A stretch of DNA of 64,000 bases from Streptomyces griseofuscus (lineage in GTDB: Bacteria > Actinomycetota > Actinomycetes > Streptomycetales > Streptomycetaceae), in assembly GCF_014673495.1 (NCBI RefSeq), contig NZ_CP051006.1, positions 8,369,001-8,433,000 of the forward strand, in the 5' to 3' direction. Of the stretch, positions 10,008 to 19,151 are shown piece after piece; position 1 is the stretch's first letter; every line of letters begins with the position of its first letter. The translations under genes and the position numbers were made by a program. A model generated the notes under the pieces. That model did not search any database and had not been told where the DNA came from. It saw only the letters and a program-made list of their open reading frames with translations.

Positions 10008-11207
10008 ATGTCCGAGCCCACCGGCGCCGCACCCGCCGTACCCAAGGCCCGCAGCTGCCCGTTCCTGCCGCCGGACGGCATCGCCGAGATCCGCGCGGCC
10101 GCCCCGGTGACCCGGGCCACCTTCACCAGCGGCCACGAGGCCTGGCTGGTGACCGGCTACGAGGAGGTGCGCGCCCTGTTACGCGACCCCTCCTTCAGCG
10201 TCCAGGTGCCGCACGCCCTGCACACCCAGGACGGCGTCGTCACCCAGAAGCCCGGCCGCGGCAGCCTGCTGTGGCAGGACGAGCCGGAGCACACCGCCGA
10301 CCGCAAGCTGCTCGCCAAGGAGTTCACCGTCCGGCGCATGCAGGCGCTGCGCCCGAACATCCAGCGCATCGTCGACGAACGCCTCGACGCCATCGCGGCC
10401 CAGGGCGGCACCGTCGATCTGGTGAAGGCCTTCGCCAACCCGGTGCCCGCCATGGTGATCTCCGACCTGTTCGGCGTCCCGGTCGAACGCCGGCCCGAGT
10501 TCCAGGAGATCGCCGAGGCGATGATGCGGGTCGACCAGGACGCCGCCGCCACCGAGGCCGCCGGCATGCGCCTGGGCGGGCTGCTCTACCAGCTCGTCCA
10601 GGAGCGCCGGGCCAGCCCCGGCGACGACCTGATCTCGGCGCTGACCACCACCGAGGACCCCGACGGTGTCCTCGACGACATGTTCCTCATGAACGCGGCC
10701 GGCACCCTGCTGATCGCCGCCCACGACACCACCGCCTGCATGATCGGCCTCGGCGCGGCCCTGCTCCTGGACCGCCCCGACCAGCTGGCCCTGCTGCGCG
10801 AGGAGCCGTCGCTGATCGGCAACGCGGTCGAGGAACTGCTGCGCTACCTCACCATCGGCCAGTTCGGCGGCGAGCGCGTCGCCACCCGGGACGTGGAGCT
10901 GGGCGGCGTACGCATCGCCGAGGGCGAGCAGGTCGTCGCGCACGTCCTCGCCGCCGACTTCGACCCCGCCTTCGTCCAGGAGCCGGAGCGCTTCGACATC
11001 ACCCGCCGCCCCGCCCCGCACCTGGCCTTCGGCTTCGGCGCGCACCAGTGCATCGGCCAGCAACTCGCCCGCATCGAGCTCCAGATCGCCTTCGAGTCGC
11101 TGTTCCGCCGCTTCCCGACCCTGCGCCTGGCCAAGCCCGTCGAGGAGCTCCGCTTCCGCGACGACATGGTCTTCTACGGCGTGCACGAGCTGCCCGTCAC
11201 CTGGTGA
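10008..11207 (+). CDS. filC: Cytochrome P450, CYP105-type, probable filipin C26 hydroxylase
   Basis: A 399-residue P450. AAGGAGAG lies just upstream of the ATG. It has the heme-cysteine signature FGFGAHQCIGQ near residue 345, a K-helix E-x-x-R within EELLRY, and an I-helix AAHDTTA in place of the commoner AGHETT. By order it matches pteC/filC; published work on the S. avermitilis and S. filipinensis enzymes assigns this position to C26 hydroxylation of the filipin ring. An in-frame TTA leucine codon lies at 10179-10181, so translation should depend on bldA tRNA. Electron transfer is probably through the ferredoxin encoded two genes on. The P450 call is certain; the site of hydroxylation is inferred from synteny. 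Confidence 0.9.
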   Translation: MSEPTGAAPAVPKARSCPFLPPDGIAEIRAAAPVTRATFTSGHEAWLVTGYEEVRALLRDPSFSVQVPHALHTQDGVVTQKPGRGSLLWQDEPEHTADRKLLAKEFTVRRMQALRPNIQRIVDERLDAIAAQGGTVDLVKAFANPVPAMVISDLFGVPVERRPEFQEIAEAMMRVDQDAAATEAAGMRLGGLLYQLVQERRASPGDDLISALTTTEDPDGVLDDMFLMNAAGTLLIAAHDTTACMIGLGAALLLDRPDQLALLREEPSLIGNAVEELLRYLTIGQFGGERVATRDVELGGVRIAEGEQVVAHVLAADFDPAFVQEPERFDITRRPAPHLAFGFGAHQCIGQQLARIELQIAFESLFRRFPTLRLAKPVEELRFRDDMVFYGVHELPVTW

Positions 11208-11277
11208 CGCCCGCGCCTGCCGGGGCCGTTCCCGCACCGCCGAACCACCGCACCGCCGATCGTCCGAAAGGCACGAC

Positions 11278-12492
11278 ATGACCGAGACCGACTTCCGCCG
11301 CACCGGGTCCGAGGCCCCGGCCTTCCCCCAGGACCGGACCTGCCCGTACCAGCCGCCGAAGGCCTACACGGAATGGCGGGGCGAGAGCCCGCTGACCCGG
11401 GTCACGCTGTTCGACGGCCGACCGGCGTGGCTGATCACCGGGCACGCCGAGGGACGCGCGCTGCTCGCCGACCCCCGGCTGTCCTCCGACTGGGGCCACC
11501 CGGTCTTCCCCGTCGTCGTCCAGCGCACCGAGGACCGCGGCGGACTGGCCTTCCCGCTGATCGGCGTGGACGACCCGCTGCACGCCCGGCAGCGCCGCAT
11601 GCTGATCCCCAGCTTCGGCGTCAAGCGGATGAACGCCATCCGGCCCAGCCTGCAAAGCCTGGTCGACCGGCTCCTGGACGACATGCTGGCCAAGGGGCCG
11701 GTCGTGGACCTGGTGTCGGCCTTCGCCCTGCCCGTGCCCTCCATGGCGATCTGCGAACTCCTCGGCGTCCCCTACGGCGACCACGACTTCTTCGAGGAGT
11801 GCTCCCGCGACTTCGTGGGCGCCGCCACCTCCGGGGAGGCCGACGCGGCCTTCGCCAAGCTGTACCAGTACCTGCACGGCCTGGTCGCCAAGAAGCAGGC
11901 CGAGCCCGGAGACGGTCTCCTGGACGAGCTGATCGCCCGCCAGCTGGAGGAGGGCGGACTGGACCACAACGAGGTGGTGATGATCGCCCTGGTCCTGCTG
12001 GTGGCCGGCCATGAGACCACCGTCAACGCCATCGCCCTCGGCGCCCTCACCCTCATGCAGCACCCCGAGCAGATCCAGGTGCTGCTGGACGACCCCGCCG
12101 CGGTGCCGGGCGTGGTCGAGGAACTGCTGCGGTTCACCTCGGTCTCCGACTACATGGTCCGGATGGCCAAGGAGGACATCCAGGTCGGCGGCACGACCGT
12201 CAAGGCCGGGGACGCCGTCCTGGTCTCCATCACCCTGATGAACCGCGACGCCCAGGCGTACGACGACCCCGACGTCTTCGACGCCCGCCGCAACGCACGG
12301 CACCACGTCGGCTTCGGCCACGGCATCCACCAGTGCCTGGGGCAGAACCTCGCCCGCGCCGAACTGGAGATCGCCCTCGGCACGCTCTTCACCCGCATCC
12401 CCGGCCTGCGCCTGGCCGTACCCCTGGACGAGGTGTCGCTCAAGGCCGGCCACGACGCCCAGGGGCCGATCGAACTGCCCGTCACCTGGTGA
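11278..12492 (+). CDS. filD: Cytochrome P450, CYP105-type, probable filipin C1' hydroxylase
   Basis: A 404-residue P450 with a canonical I-helix (VAGHETT), E-x-x-R in EELLRF and heme ligand loop FGHGIHQCLGQ near residue 347. GAAAGG lies about 8 nt before the ATG. It is the second P450 of the cluster, 70 nt after filC, and ends where the ferredoxin gene begins. In known filipin clusters the enzyme here (PteD/FilD, CYP105D6) hydroxylates the C1' position of the hexyl side chain. The family is certain; regiochemistry is inferred from position. A third P450 such as PtnJ, which would turn filipin into pentamycin, is not present in the visible part. Confidence 0.9.
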   Translation: MTETDFRRTGSEAPAFPQDRTCPYQPPKAYTEWRGESPLTRVTLFDGRPAWLITGHAEGRALLADPRLSSDWGHPVFPVVVQRTEDRGGLAFPLIGVDDPLHARQRRMLIPSFGVKRMNAIRPSLQSLVDRLLDDMLAKGPVVDLVSAFALPVPSMAICELLGVPYGDHDFFEECSRDFVGAATSGEADAAFAKLYQYLHGLVAKKQAEPGDGLLDELIARQLEEGGLDHNEVVMIALVLLVAGHETTVNAIALGALTLMQHPEQIQVLLDDPAAVPGVVEELLRFTSVSDYMVRMAKEDIQVGGTTVKAGDAVLVSITLMNRDAQAYDDPDVFDARRNARHHVGFGHGIHQCLGQNLARAELEIALGTLFTRIPGLRLAVPLDEVSLKAGHDAQGPIELPVTW

Positions 12493-12536
12493 CGTCACGG
12501 GCGGCAGGAACCGAACGAAGGGGGGCGGGCCACGCC

Positions 12537-12731
12537 TTGCGCATCACCGTCGACCGTGACCGGTGCATCGGCTCCGGCCAGTGCGTCATGACCGCACCCG
12601 GCGTCTTCACCCAGGACGACGAGGCACTGGTCGCCCTGCTCCCGGGACAGGAGGACGGCGCGGGGGACTCCCGCGTCCGTGAGGTCCCCCTGGCCTGTCC
12701 GGTGCAGGCGATCGTCATCACCGAGGACTGA
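12537..12731 (+). CDS. filE: Small [3Fe-4S]-type ferredoxin partner of the P450s
   Basis: A 64-residue ferredoxin with the cysteine pattern C-x5-C (CIGSGQC, about residues 10-16) and a distal CP (ACPVQAI), as in 3Fe-4S ferredoxins that serve CYP105 enzymes. I chose the TTG at 12537 because AAGGGGG lies about 12 nt upstream and the protein then begins directly with the family N-terminus LRITVDRDRC. A GTG at 12489 overlapping the filD stop is a possible alternative and would add 16 residues. The gene converges with filR, whose stop lies only 21 nt away. Confidence 0.88.
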   Translation: MRITVDRDRCIGSGQCVMTAPGVFTQDDEALVALLPGQEDGAGDSRVREVPLACPVQAIVITED

Positions 12732-12752
12732 GCGGCGGCGGCGTGCGGGGGA

Positions 12753-15700
12753 CTACGGGGCTGTCCGACCGTACGAACCGGGCACGTCGTCGCCACCGAG
12801 GTCCAGCAGTTCGCGCAGCAGCGGGGTCGCCGGCAGGGCCGGGTGGAGGTACACGCGCTCACGGCGCTGCTCCACCGCGGCCAGCAGCGCCCGGAAGGTG
12901 CCGCGCGCCTCCTCGGTCCGCCCGCCGTGCCACTGGGCCTGACCCAGCAGACCCAGATGCAGGGGGTGGCGCAGGCACGTCCTGGACCGGCCCAGCTCGG
13001 CCAGCGAGGCGTGCATCAGGGCCAGACCGTCGTCCCGGTCCGCGGAATGGGCCAGGCCCCATCCCTTGACGACGCCCAGCATCGCCTTCCAGTAGAGCAG
13101 CCCGTGCTCGCCCGCGACCCGCACCCCCTCGTCGCTGGAGGCGAGCGCGGTGCGGGTGTCACCCTCCCAGGCCGCCACGACCCCGTCCACGTAGAGCGCG
13201 AACGACCGGTCGGACGGCCTGCTCTCGAACTCGGTGAGGCGCAGCAGCTCACGTCGGCGCTCCCCGGCGGCCTCCCGGTTCCCGAGGAGCCAGTGGGTGA
13301 AGGTGTCGTAGGAGCGGCAGGAGACCCGCGGGTCGTGCTGGAAGGTGCGCGCCAGCGCATGCCCCTCGTCGGCCAGCCGGTCCGCCAGACCGACGCCCCG
13401 CTCCAGCTCGGCGAGCGCCTGCGGCAGCATCCCGCGCACATGCAGCACGATGCCCTCGCCGTACGCCGCGCCGAGCGCCGCCACCGGCTCCCGGGTGCGG
13501 CGCGCGATGTCCCGCAGCAGACCGGACAACTGCCGTGAGGCGTCGTAGCGTCCGGTGACCAGCCGCGCCGCGCACAGCGCCCACAGCACCGACGGATCCT
13601 CGGGCGCCTGCGTCGCCGCGTTCAGGGCGCGCCCCCGGGCCAGTGCCGTCTCGGCCTCGCGATGGCCGTAGCCGCGCGTGGTGGCGAGGATCTGGCCGAG
13701 CTGGATGTGCAGCCGCTGCTCCAGCCCGGCCGTCGCGGCCTCGTCCGGCGGCAGGAAGCCGATCAGATGCACCGCGCGGCGCAGCCAGATCTCCGTTTGC
13801 TCGTACGCCATGGACCGCTCGGCGTGCTCCGTGGCGAGCAGCAGCCGGGGCAGTACCTCCGCGGCGGGCAGCGCGCTCTTGGCGTGCCAGCTGTGGTGGG
13901 CCACCCGCTCGATCTCCTCGTCGCCCATCTGCCCCCGGTGGCGGGCGTGCAGCGCCTCGGCGATGCCGGCGTGCAGACGATGGCGGTCCGCGCGCGGGAG
14001 TTCCTCGACCAGCGCCTCCCGTACCAGGGCGTGCGCGAAGTGCAGCCGCCCCGGGTGGTGCGGGTCCTCCGCGAGCAGACCGGCGCGGATGGCCGACTCC
14101 AGGCCGGCGATGACCGGTTCGTCGGGCGTGGCGGTCCGGTGCAGCAGATCCGTGTCCACCTCGGCACCGATGACTGCGCACAGCCGGAGCACCCGCAGCA
14201 CCGGCTCGGGCAGCGCGGCGAACCGCTGGCGCAGCGCCTCGCGCACGCCGGTGGGAATGTGGGCCAGCAACACATCGACCGCGTCCGGGCGTTGGAGATC
14301 GCTGGCATTGCTCACGAGGGAGAGCAACTGCATCACGAAGTACGGGTTGCCCTCGCTGCGCCGGTGCAGCACCTCGACCACCCCCGGGTCCACACCGGGC
14401 CCCGCATGCGCCTCGACCAGCGCGCCGACGGCCTTCGGGGACAGCCCGTGCAGCCGCAGCGTGTCCGTCCGGGGACCGCGCAGCACGTCGGAGACCACCC
14501 TGCGCAGCGTCGCGTCCGATTCGGCCTCGAACTCCCGGGCCGTGAGCACGATGCCGAGCGACTGGCCCTGGCAGCGGGTGCTCAGCAGCCTGAGCAGATC
14601 GAGCGAGGCGGTGTCCGCCCACTGGAGGTCTTCGAGGAGCAGCACGAGGGGCTGGCGCGCGGCGAGGGCGAGCAGCACCTCGCACACCGCGTCATGGGCG
14701 AGGAAGCGGGCCTGGCACCAGTCGGCGGCCGGTTCCGGACCGTCGGTCCGCAGGGCCGACCGCTCGGGCATCAGCGGGCCGAGCAGGGCGCCGTACGGCT
14801 GTGTCGCCTCACGGAAGGCGTCCGGCCGGGTCATGGACAGCCGCCGCAGGATCTGGGTCCACAGCCAGTAGGCGGGCACGCCCTCACCGGGAAAGCAGTG
14901 ACTCCAGACCACTTCGAGGCGAGAGCCCCCCTCCCGTGCGTCCATGTCCTCCAGACGTGCGGCGAGTTCGAGCAGCAGCCGGGTCTTGCCGACACCCGGG
15001 GGACCGAGGACACCGGCCACATGGCCGTGCCCCACGACGGCGCTCGCCGCGCCGGTCGTCAGCCGGTCCAGTTCCTGGCCGCGACCGGTGAACGGCGACG
15101 GGGCGGCGGCCGTCCAACCCGACGCGAACTCCGGGAGCCCGCCCGCCTGTTGGGTTGCTGTCGGCTCGTCCTCCGCCGTCGGCGCGGGGCGCCGCGCGGT
15201 CCCGGCCCGCGGCTCGACGGCCTCCGCCCGTACGCTCGGCGGCACATCGGCCCGCCCCGCCGCCGCCGAACTCTCCTCGTATGCGGCGGCCTTGCCCGGC
15301 TCACCCGTTGCGCCGGTGCCCTTGGCCCTCGCCGTTTCCTCGTGCGTGAGAGTGGTGATCGTCTCGCCGCCCGCGCGCTCCGCACCCGATAACCCCGATA
15401 AGCCCGCTAAACCGGCGCCGTCCGGTAACGCGCCGCCCGCAAGCGCCTCCTCCGGCGCGGGCGCGGCGACGGACAGCGCGATCTGCTCCGGGGACAACTT
15501 CCCGGACGGGGTGCTCGCCCCCGGCTCCTGGCGCAGGATCGCGTTCCTGACCTCGCGCAGCTCGGCCGCGGTGTCCACCCCGAACTCCTCCACGAGATGA
15601 CTGCGCGTGCGCTCGTACACCTCGAGCGCCTCTGCCTGCCGTCCGAGCCGGGACAGCGCCGTCATCAGATGGCCGACCAGCCGCTCCCGCGTGGGATGGC

Positions 15701-16322
15701 GGCGCGCCTCCCCGTCCAGATCCGCGGCCACCTCCTCGGCCGCGCCGAGGACCAGCCGCGCCTCCGCGCAGGACTCCACCGCGGTGAGCCGGATCTGCTC
15801 CAGCCGGGCGCACTCGTCGCTGAGCGGCGGATGGCCGTCGAACTCCGCGTACGGTGAGTCCCGCCACAGCCCGAGGGCCTCGGTGAACCGGGCGTGCGCG
15901 GTACGCGGATCGTGCTGCTCCAGCAGCCGGCGCCCGTCGGTGACCAGACGCTCGAACCGGCAGGCGTCGACGTGTTCGGGATCGAGTTCCAGGACATACC
16001 CGGGCGTCCGATGCCGAAGCACCGAAACTTGGCCCGTTTCCGTCGTGTCCAGGGTCCGGCGCAGATGGGAGACATGACTCTGGAGGGTCGCGACGGCATG
16101 CCGGGGCGCGCCGTCGCCCCACAGTTCCTCCACGAGCAGTTCGGTGGGCACCACCCGGCCCAGCCGGATGAGCAGCAGGGCGAGCAGCGTGCGCCGTCGC
16201 GGCGGGCCGAGGGGGAGCTCGCGTCCGTCGAGCCGCGCCGACATGGGCCCCAGAACGCTCAGGAAGGGCTCGCCCGGGCCGCTGGTCATGGGCGACGCGT
16301 TCGCGGTCGGAGGCGCGGACAT
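12753..16322 (-). CDS. filR: SARP-LAL pathway regulator, PimR/PteR type
   Basis: A 1189-residue protein. The N-terminal 260 or so residues form an OmpR-like winged helix plus BTAD domain (RRRTLLALLL, VATLQSHVSHLRRTL). A low-complexity linker of about 180 residues follows, then an ATPase half with Walker A GPPGVGKT near residue 441 and Walker-B-like LLLEDLQWAD, then helical repeats; no LuxR helix-turn-helix is visible at the C-terminus, as in PimR. The ATG at 16322 has GGGGA upstream. Four TTA codons sit in the linker at residues 299, 305, 308 and 311, which predicts tight bldA dependence. It should activate filF through the heptamer repeats at 16513-16552. Longer upstream starts exist but would add unrelated sequence. 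Confidence 0.9.
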   Translation of the reverse strand: MSAPPTANASPMTSGPGEPFLSVLGPMSARLDGRELPLGPPRRRTLLALLLIRLGRVVPTELLVEELWGDGAPRHAVATLQSHVSHLRRTLDTTETGQVSVLRHRTPGYVLELDPEHVDACRFERLVTDGRRLLEQHDPRTAHARFTEALGLWRDSPYAEFDGHPPLSDECARLEQIRLTAVESCAEARLVLGAAEEVAADLDGEARRHPTRERLVGHLMTALSRLGRQAEALEVYERTRSHLVEEFGVDTAAELREVRNAILRQEPGASTPSGKLSPEQIALSVAAPAPEEALAGGALPDGAGLAGLSGLSGAERAGGETITTLTHEETARAKGTGATGEPGKAAAYEESSAAAGRADVPPSVRAEAVEPRAGTARRPAPTAEDEPTATQQAGGLPEFASGWTAAAPSPFTGRGQELDRLTTGAASAVVGHGHVAGVLGPPGVGKTRLLLELAARLEDMDAREGGSRLEVVWSHCFPGEGVPAYWLWTQILRRLSMTRPDAFREATQPYGALLGPLMPERSALRTDGPEPAADWCQARFLAHDAVCEVLLALAARQPLVLLLEDLQWADTASLDLLRLLSTRCQGQSLGIVLTAREFEAESDATLRRVVSDVLRGPRTDTLRLHGLSPKAVGALVEAHAGPGVDPGVVEVLHRRSEGNPYFVMQLLSLVSNASDLQRPDAVDVLLAHIPTGVREALRQRFAALPEPVLRVLRLCAVIGAEVDTDLLHRTATPDEPVIAGLESAIRAGLLAEDPHHPGRLHFAHALVREALVEELPRADRHRLHAGIAEALHARHRGQMGDEEIERVAHHSWHAKSALPAAEVLPRLLLATEHAERSMAYEQTEIWLRRAVHLIGFLPPDEAATAGLEQRLHIQLGQILATTRGYGHREAETALARGRALNAATQAPEDPSVLWALCAARLVTGRYDASRQLSGLLRDIARRTREPVAALGAAYGEGIVLHVRGMLPQALAELERGVGLADRLADEGHALARTFQHDPRVSCRSYDTFTHWLLGNREAAGERRRELLRLTEFESRPSDRSFALYVDGVVAAWEGDTRTALASSDEGVRVAGEHGLLYWKAMLGVVKGWGLAHSADRDDGLALMHASLAELGRSRTCLRHPLHLGLLGQAQWHGGRTEEARGTFRALLAAVEQRRERVYLHPALPATPLLRELLDLGGDDVPGSYGRTAP
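15390..15428 (-). other. Cluster of four TTA (bldA) codons in filR
   Basis: Reading the minus strand in the filR frame, TTA codons occupy 15428-15426, 15410-15408, 15401-15399 and 15392-15390. They fall within 13 codons of the linker between the BTAD domain and the ATPase half. TTA is the rarest codon in Streptomyces and needs the developmentally controlled bldA leucyl-tRNA. Confidence 0.9.
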
Positions 16323-16512
16323 GACGGTCCCCAATCTCTTACGGGTATGGCTGGTTGACGGACGGCTTCGAGCACGGGCGGTCGCAGGGCGTCCGCTACC
16401 GATCATGACATAGCGAAAGCACCTGCTGAGCTGGCGATCCGTCGATTGGCAAGAAAGCAGAAGGTGTTGGGCAAGGATTTCGACAAGGGGTCCGGAAAAC
16501 GACGGCAGCCGA

Positions 16513-16568
16513 CGGCAAGGAGCCGTCAGCGACTCGACCAGGACCCCGCAAGGTCGGTGACGCAGGAT
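16513..16568 (+). promoter_or_regulatory. SARP operator and promoter of filF
   Basis: Four heptamers lie at exact 11-bp steps: CGGCAAG (16513), CGTCAGC (16524), CGACCAG (16535) and CCGCAAG (16546), each separated by 4 nt. CGGCAAG with 4-nt spacers is the element reported for PimR. A -10-like CAGGAT (16563-16568) starts 10 nt after the last heptamer, close to the geometry of SARP promoters. The 365-nt filR-filF intergenic region holds nothing else I can name; filF starts 120 nt downstream of the -10. Confidence 0.75.
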
Positions 16569-16687
16569 GTCCGGGTCTGGAGATACTGCTGGTCCAGGGC
16601 CGATGACGCCCCTGCCGACGGTCCCCACGGCCGCCCACCAGCCTCCGAATTGATTTCGCGCTCAAGTCTCTGACAGGGAGCACATTC

Positions 16688-17302
16688 TTGCTGAGTCCAG
16701 CACCTGCAGCTCCGGGCCTGTGCGTGGCAAGCCTCGATAAAACACTGGCCATCCAGCAGGCGAACCAGGAGTTCTTCCGGCAGTTCAACGACTCGTCCGA
16801 GGACATATGCGGCCGCAATTTTCGCGACGTCGTCCACCCGAGCGCGCAGCAGCCGTTGGTGCGCCAATTCTCCAATTTGTTGGAAGGCAGGCACCAGCGA
16901 TTCGTCACCCCCGTCCTCGCCGTGGGCCCCGGTGAGGAGACGGCCTTCACCGTCCCCCTCACCGCCGTCGCGGTGCGCGGGGGAGTGCCCGACACGACCG
17001 CGATCCTGGTCATGATGCCCACCGCCGGTGACGGCGAGGGAGCACGCGTGGTGTCCAGGCGCAAGAAGATCCTCTCCGCGATGGACGCCCGCATCCTGGA
17101 GGGCATCGCCGCCGGTGTCTCCACCATCCCCCTCGCGGCGAGCCTCTACCTCAGCCGGCAGGGCGTCGAGTACCACGTGACCTGCCTGCTGCGGAAGCTG
17201 AAGGTCCCCAACCGCGCCGCACTGGTCTCCCGCGCCTACTCCATGGGCGTGCTCAAGGTCGGCGCCTGGCCCCCCGAGGTCGTCGAGGACTTCGTGAAAT
17301 GA
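16688..17302 (+). CDS. filF: PAS-LuxR pathway activator, PimM/PteF type
   Basis: A 204-residue regulator. Residues about 10-115 form a PAS-like sensor domain (IQQANQEFFRQFN, EDICGRNFRDVVHP), and residues about 120-195 a LuxR-type helix-turn-helix (SRQGVEYHVTCLLRKLKVPN). TTG at 16688 is chosen because AGGGAG lies about 9 nt upstream and no ATG is available before the domain. PimM-type activators turn on PKS and tailoring genes of polyene clusters. The gene lies behind a SARP operator, so it is the second step of a FilR-to-FilF cascade. Its last codons and stop are part of an imperfect tandem duplication (17287-17351). I did not find a PimM box in the non-coding DNA shown; the main targets probably lie upstream of the window. 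Confidence 0.9.
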   Translation: MLSPAPAAPGLCVASLDKTLAIQQANQEFFRQFNDSSEDICGRNFRDVVHPSAQQPLVRQFSNLLEGRHQRFVTPVLAVGPGEETAFTVPLTAVAVRGGVPDTTAILVMMPTAGDGEGARVVSRRKKILSAMDARILEGIAAGVSTIPLAASLYLSRQGVEYHVTCLLRKLKVPNRAALVSRAYSMGVLKVGAWPPEVVEDFVK

Positions 17303-17351
17303 ACGGGTCCCCGCCCGTGGACTTCGTAAAGTGAGCGGGCTCCCCGCCCGC
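17287..17351 (+). repeat. Imperfect 32/33-bp tandem duplication over the filF stop codon
   Basis: Copy 1 (17287-17318) and copy 2 (17319-17351) differ at a few positions and one inserted base. Both read Asp-Phe-Val-Lys-stop in their own frame, with synonymous changes (GTG AAA versus GTA AAG). Each copy also ends in a small G/C hairpin (ACGGG...CCCGT; GCGGGC...GCCCGC), so the duplication doubles a possible terminator. Confidence 0.8.
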
Positions 17352-17502
17352 GCCCGCCCCGCACGGCCGCTTCCGCACACCGGGTGACCCGACCCCTCTC
17401 GGGCCCGACGTCCGCCGAACTCCCCGAACGTCCCCAGGCCGAGCCTCCCCGGACCGGCCCCCGATACCCCCGAATCCCCTTTCGAAGCTCAGGAGCAACA
17501 GC

Positions 17503-19146
17503 GTGAACGCACACCAGCCTCTGTCGCGCCGCCGCATGCTCGGCCTGGCCGCCTTGGGCGCCGCCGCACTCGCCGGGCAGACCACGATCACCGCGGCCCC
17601 CCGCGCGGCCGCCGCCACCGCCACCGGCGATTCCGGCAGCACGTTCGTGCCCGCCGTGGTGGTCGGCACCGGGTACGGCGCGGCCGTCTCCGCCCTGCGG
17701 CTCGGCGAGGCCGGGGTCTCCACCCTGATGCTGGAGATGGGCCAGCTGTGGAACCAGCCCGGCCCCGACGGCAACATCTTCTGCGGGATGCTCAAGCCCG
17801 ACAAGCGCTCCAGCTGGTTCAAGACCCGTACCGAGGCCCCGCTCGGCTCCTTCCTCTGGCTCGACCTGGCCAACCGGGACATCGACCCCTACGCGGGCGT
17901 ACTGGACCGGGTCAACTTCGACCAGATGTCCGTGTACGTCGGCCGCGGGGTCGGCGGCGGCTCGCTCGTCAACGGCGGTATGGCCGTCACCCCCCGGCGC
18001 TCCTACTTCCAGGAGGTGCTGCCCCAGGTCGACGCCGACGAGATGTACGGCACCTACTTCCCGCGCGCGAACTCCGGTCTGCGGGTCAACAACATCGACA
18101 AGGACTGGTTCGAGCAGACCGAGTGGTACCAGTTCGCCCGCGTCGCCCGTCAGCAGGCCGAGAGCGCCGGCCTGAAGACCACGTTCGTGCCCAACGTCTA
18201 CGACTGGGACTACATGCGCGGTGAGGCGGACGGCACCGTGCCCAAGTCCGCGCTGGCCGCCGAGGTCATCTACGGCAACAACCACGGCAAGGTCTCCCTG
18301 GACAAGAGCTACCTGGCGGCAGCACTGGGCACCGGCAAGGTCACCATCGAGACCCTGCACCAGGTCAAGACGATCCGTCAGCAGAACGACGGCACGTATC
18401 TGCTGACCGTCGAGCAGAAGGACCCCGACGGCAAGCTGCTCGCCACCAAGGAGATCTCCTGCCGCCACCTCTTCCTGGGCGCCGGCAGCCTCGGCTCCAC
18501 CGAACTGCTGCTGCGCGCCCGGGAGACCGGCACCCTCCCCGCCCTCAGCTCCGCGATCGGCGGCGGCTGGGGCCCCAACGGCAACATCATGACCGCCCGC
18601 GCCAACCATGTGTGGAACCCCACGGGCAGCAAGCAGTCCTCGATCCCCGCCCTCGGCATCGACGACTGGGACAACCCCGACAACCCCGTCTTCGCGGAGA
18701 TCGCCCCCATGCCGGCGGGCCTGGAGACCTGGGTCAGCCTCTACCTGGCCATCACCAAGAACCCGCAGCGCGGCACCTTCGTCTACGACGCCGCCAAGGA
18801 CCGCGCGGACCTGCGCTGGACCCGGGAGCAGAACGCGCCCGCGGTCGCCGCCGCCAAGTCGCTGTTCGACCGCATCAACAAGGCCAACACCACCATCTAC
18901 CGGTACGACCTCTTCGGCAAGCAGATCAAGGCCTTCGCCGACGACTTCTGCTACCACCCGCTCGGCGGCTGCGTCCTCGGCGAGGCCACCGACAACTACG
19001 GCCGGGTGTCCGGATACAAGAACCTCTACGTCACCGACGGCTCGCTCATCCCCGGCAGCATCGGCGTCAACCCGTTCGTGACCATCACGGCGCTGGCGGA
19101 GCGGAACGTCGAGCGCGTCATCAAGGAGGACATCGCGGGTTCCTGA
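17503..19146 (+). CDS. filG: Secreted cholesterol oxidase (GMC-type FAD flavoenzyme)
   Basis: A 547-residue flavoprotein with a twin-arginine signal (SRRRMLGLAALGAAALAG), so it is exported folded. The FAD loop VVVGTGYGAAVSALRL follows at about residue 51. The catalytic region shows YHPLGGCVLG (His about 487) and GVNPFVTITALAERN. A GTG start follows AGGAG. The enzyme oxidises 3-beta-hydroxysterols to 4-en-3-ones. In pimaricin producers the homologue PimE works as a sterol-sensing or signalling enzyme needed for polyene production, and the conserved place between the PAS-LuxR gene and the thioesterase suggests the same here. It is followed by a 15-bp perfect hairpin. Confidence 0.92.
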   Translation: MNAHQPLSRRRMLGLAALGAAALAGQTTITAAPRAAAATATGDSGSTFVPAVVVGTGYGAAVSALRLGEAGVSTLMLEMGQLWNQPGPDGNIFCGMLKPDKRSSWFKTRTEAPLGSFLWLDLANRDIDPYAGVLDRVNFDQMSVYVGRGVGGGSLVNGGMAVTPRRSYFQEVLPQVDADEMYGTYFPRANSGLRVNNIDKDWFEQTEWYQFARVARQQAESAGLKTTFVPNVYDWDYMRGEADGTVPKSALAAEVIYGNNHGKVSLDKSYLAAALGTGKVTIETLHQVKTIRQQNDGTYLLTVEQKDPDGKLLATKEISCRHLFLGAGSLGSTELLLRARETGTLPALSSAIGGGWGPNGNIMTARANHVWNPTGSKQSSIPALGIDDWDNPDNPVFAEIAPMPAGLETWVSLYLAITKNPQRGTFVYDAAKDRADLRWTREQNAPAVAAAKSLFDRINKANTTIYRYDLFGKQIKAFADDFCYHPLGGCVLGEATDNYGRVSGYKNLYVTDGSLIPGSIGVNPFVTITALAERNVERVIKEDIAGS

Positions 19147-19151
19147 CGAGC

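Noticed and set aside
12489..12536. GTG overlapping the filD stop as ferredoxin start
   Set aside because: It would add 16 residues not found at the N-terminus of this ferredoxin type; the TTG with AAGGGGG fits better, though coupling to filD cannot be excluded.
16323..17502. Search for a PimM-type box (CTVGGGAWWTCCCBAG) near filF and filG
   Set aside because: No close match was seen by eye in either intergenic region; FilF targets probably lie upstream of the window.
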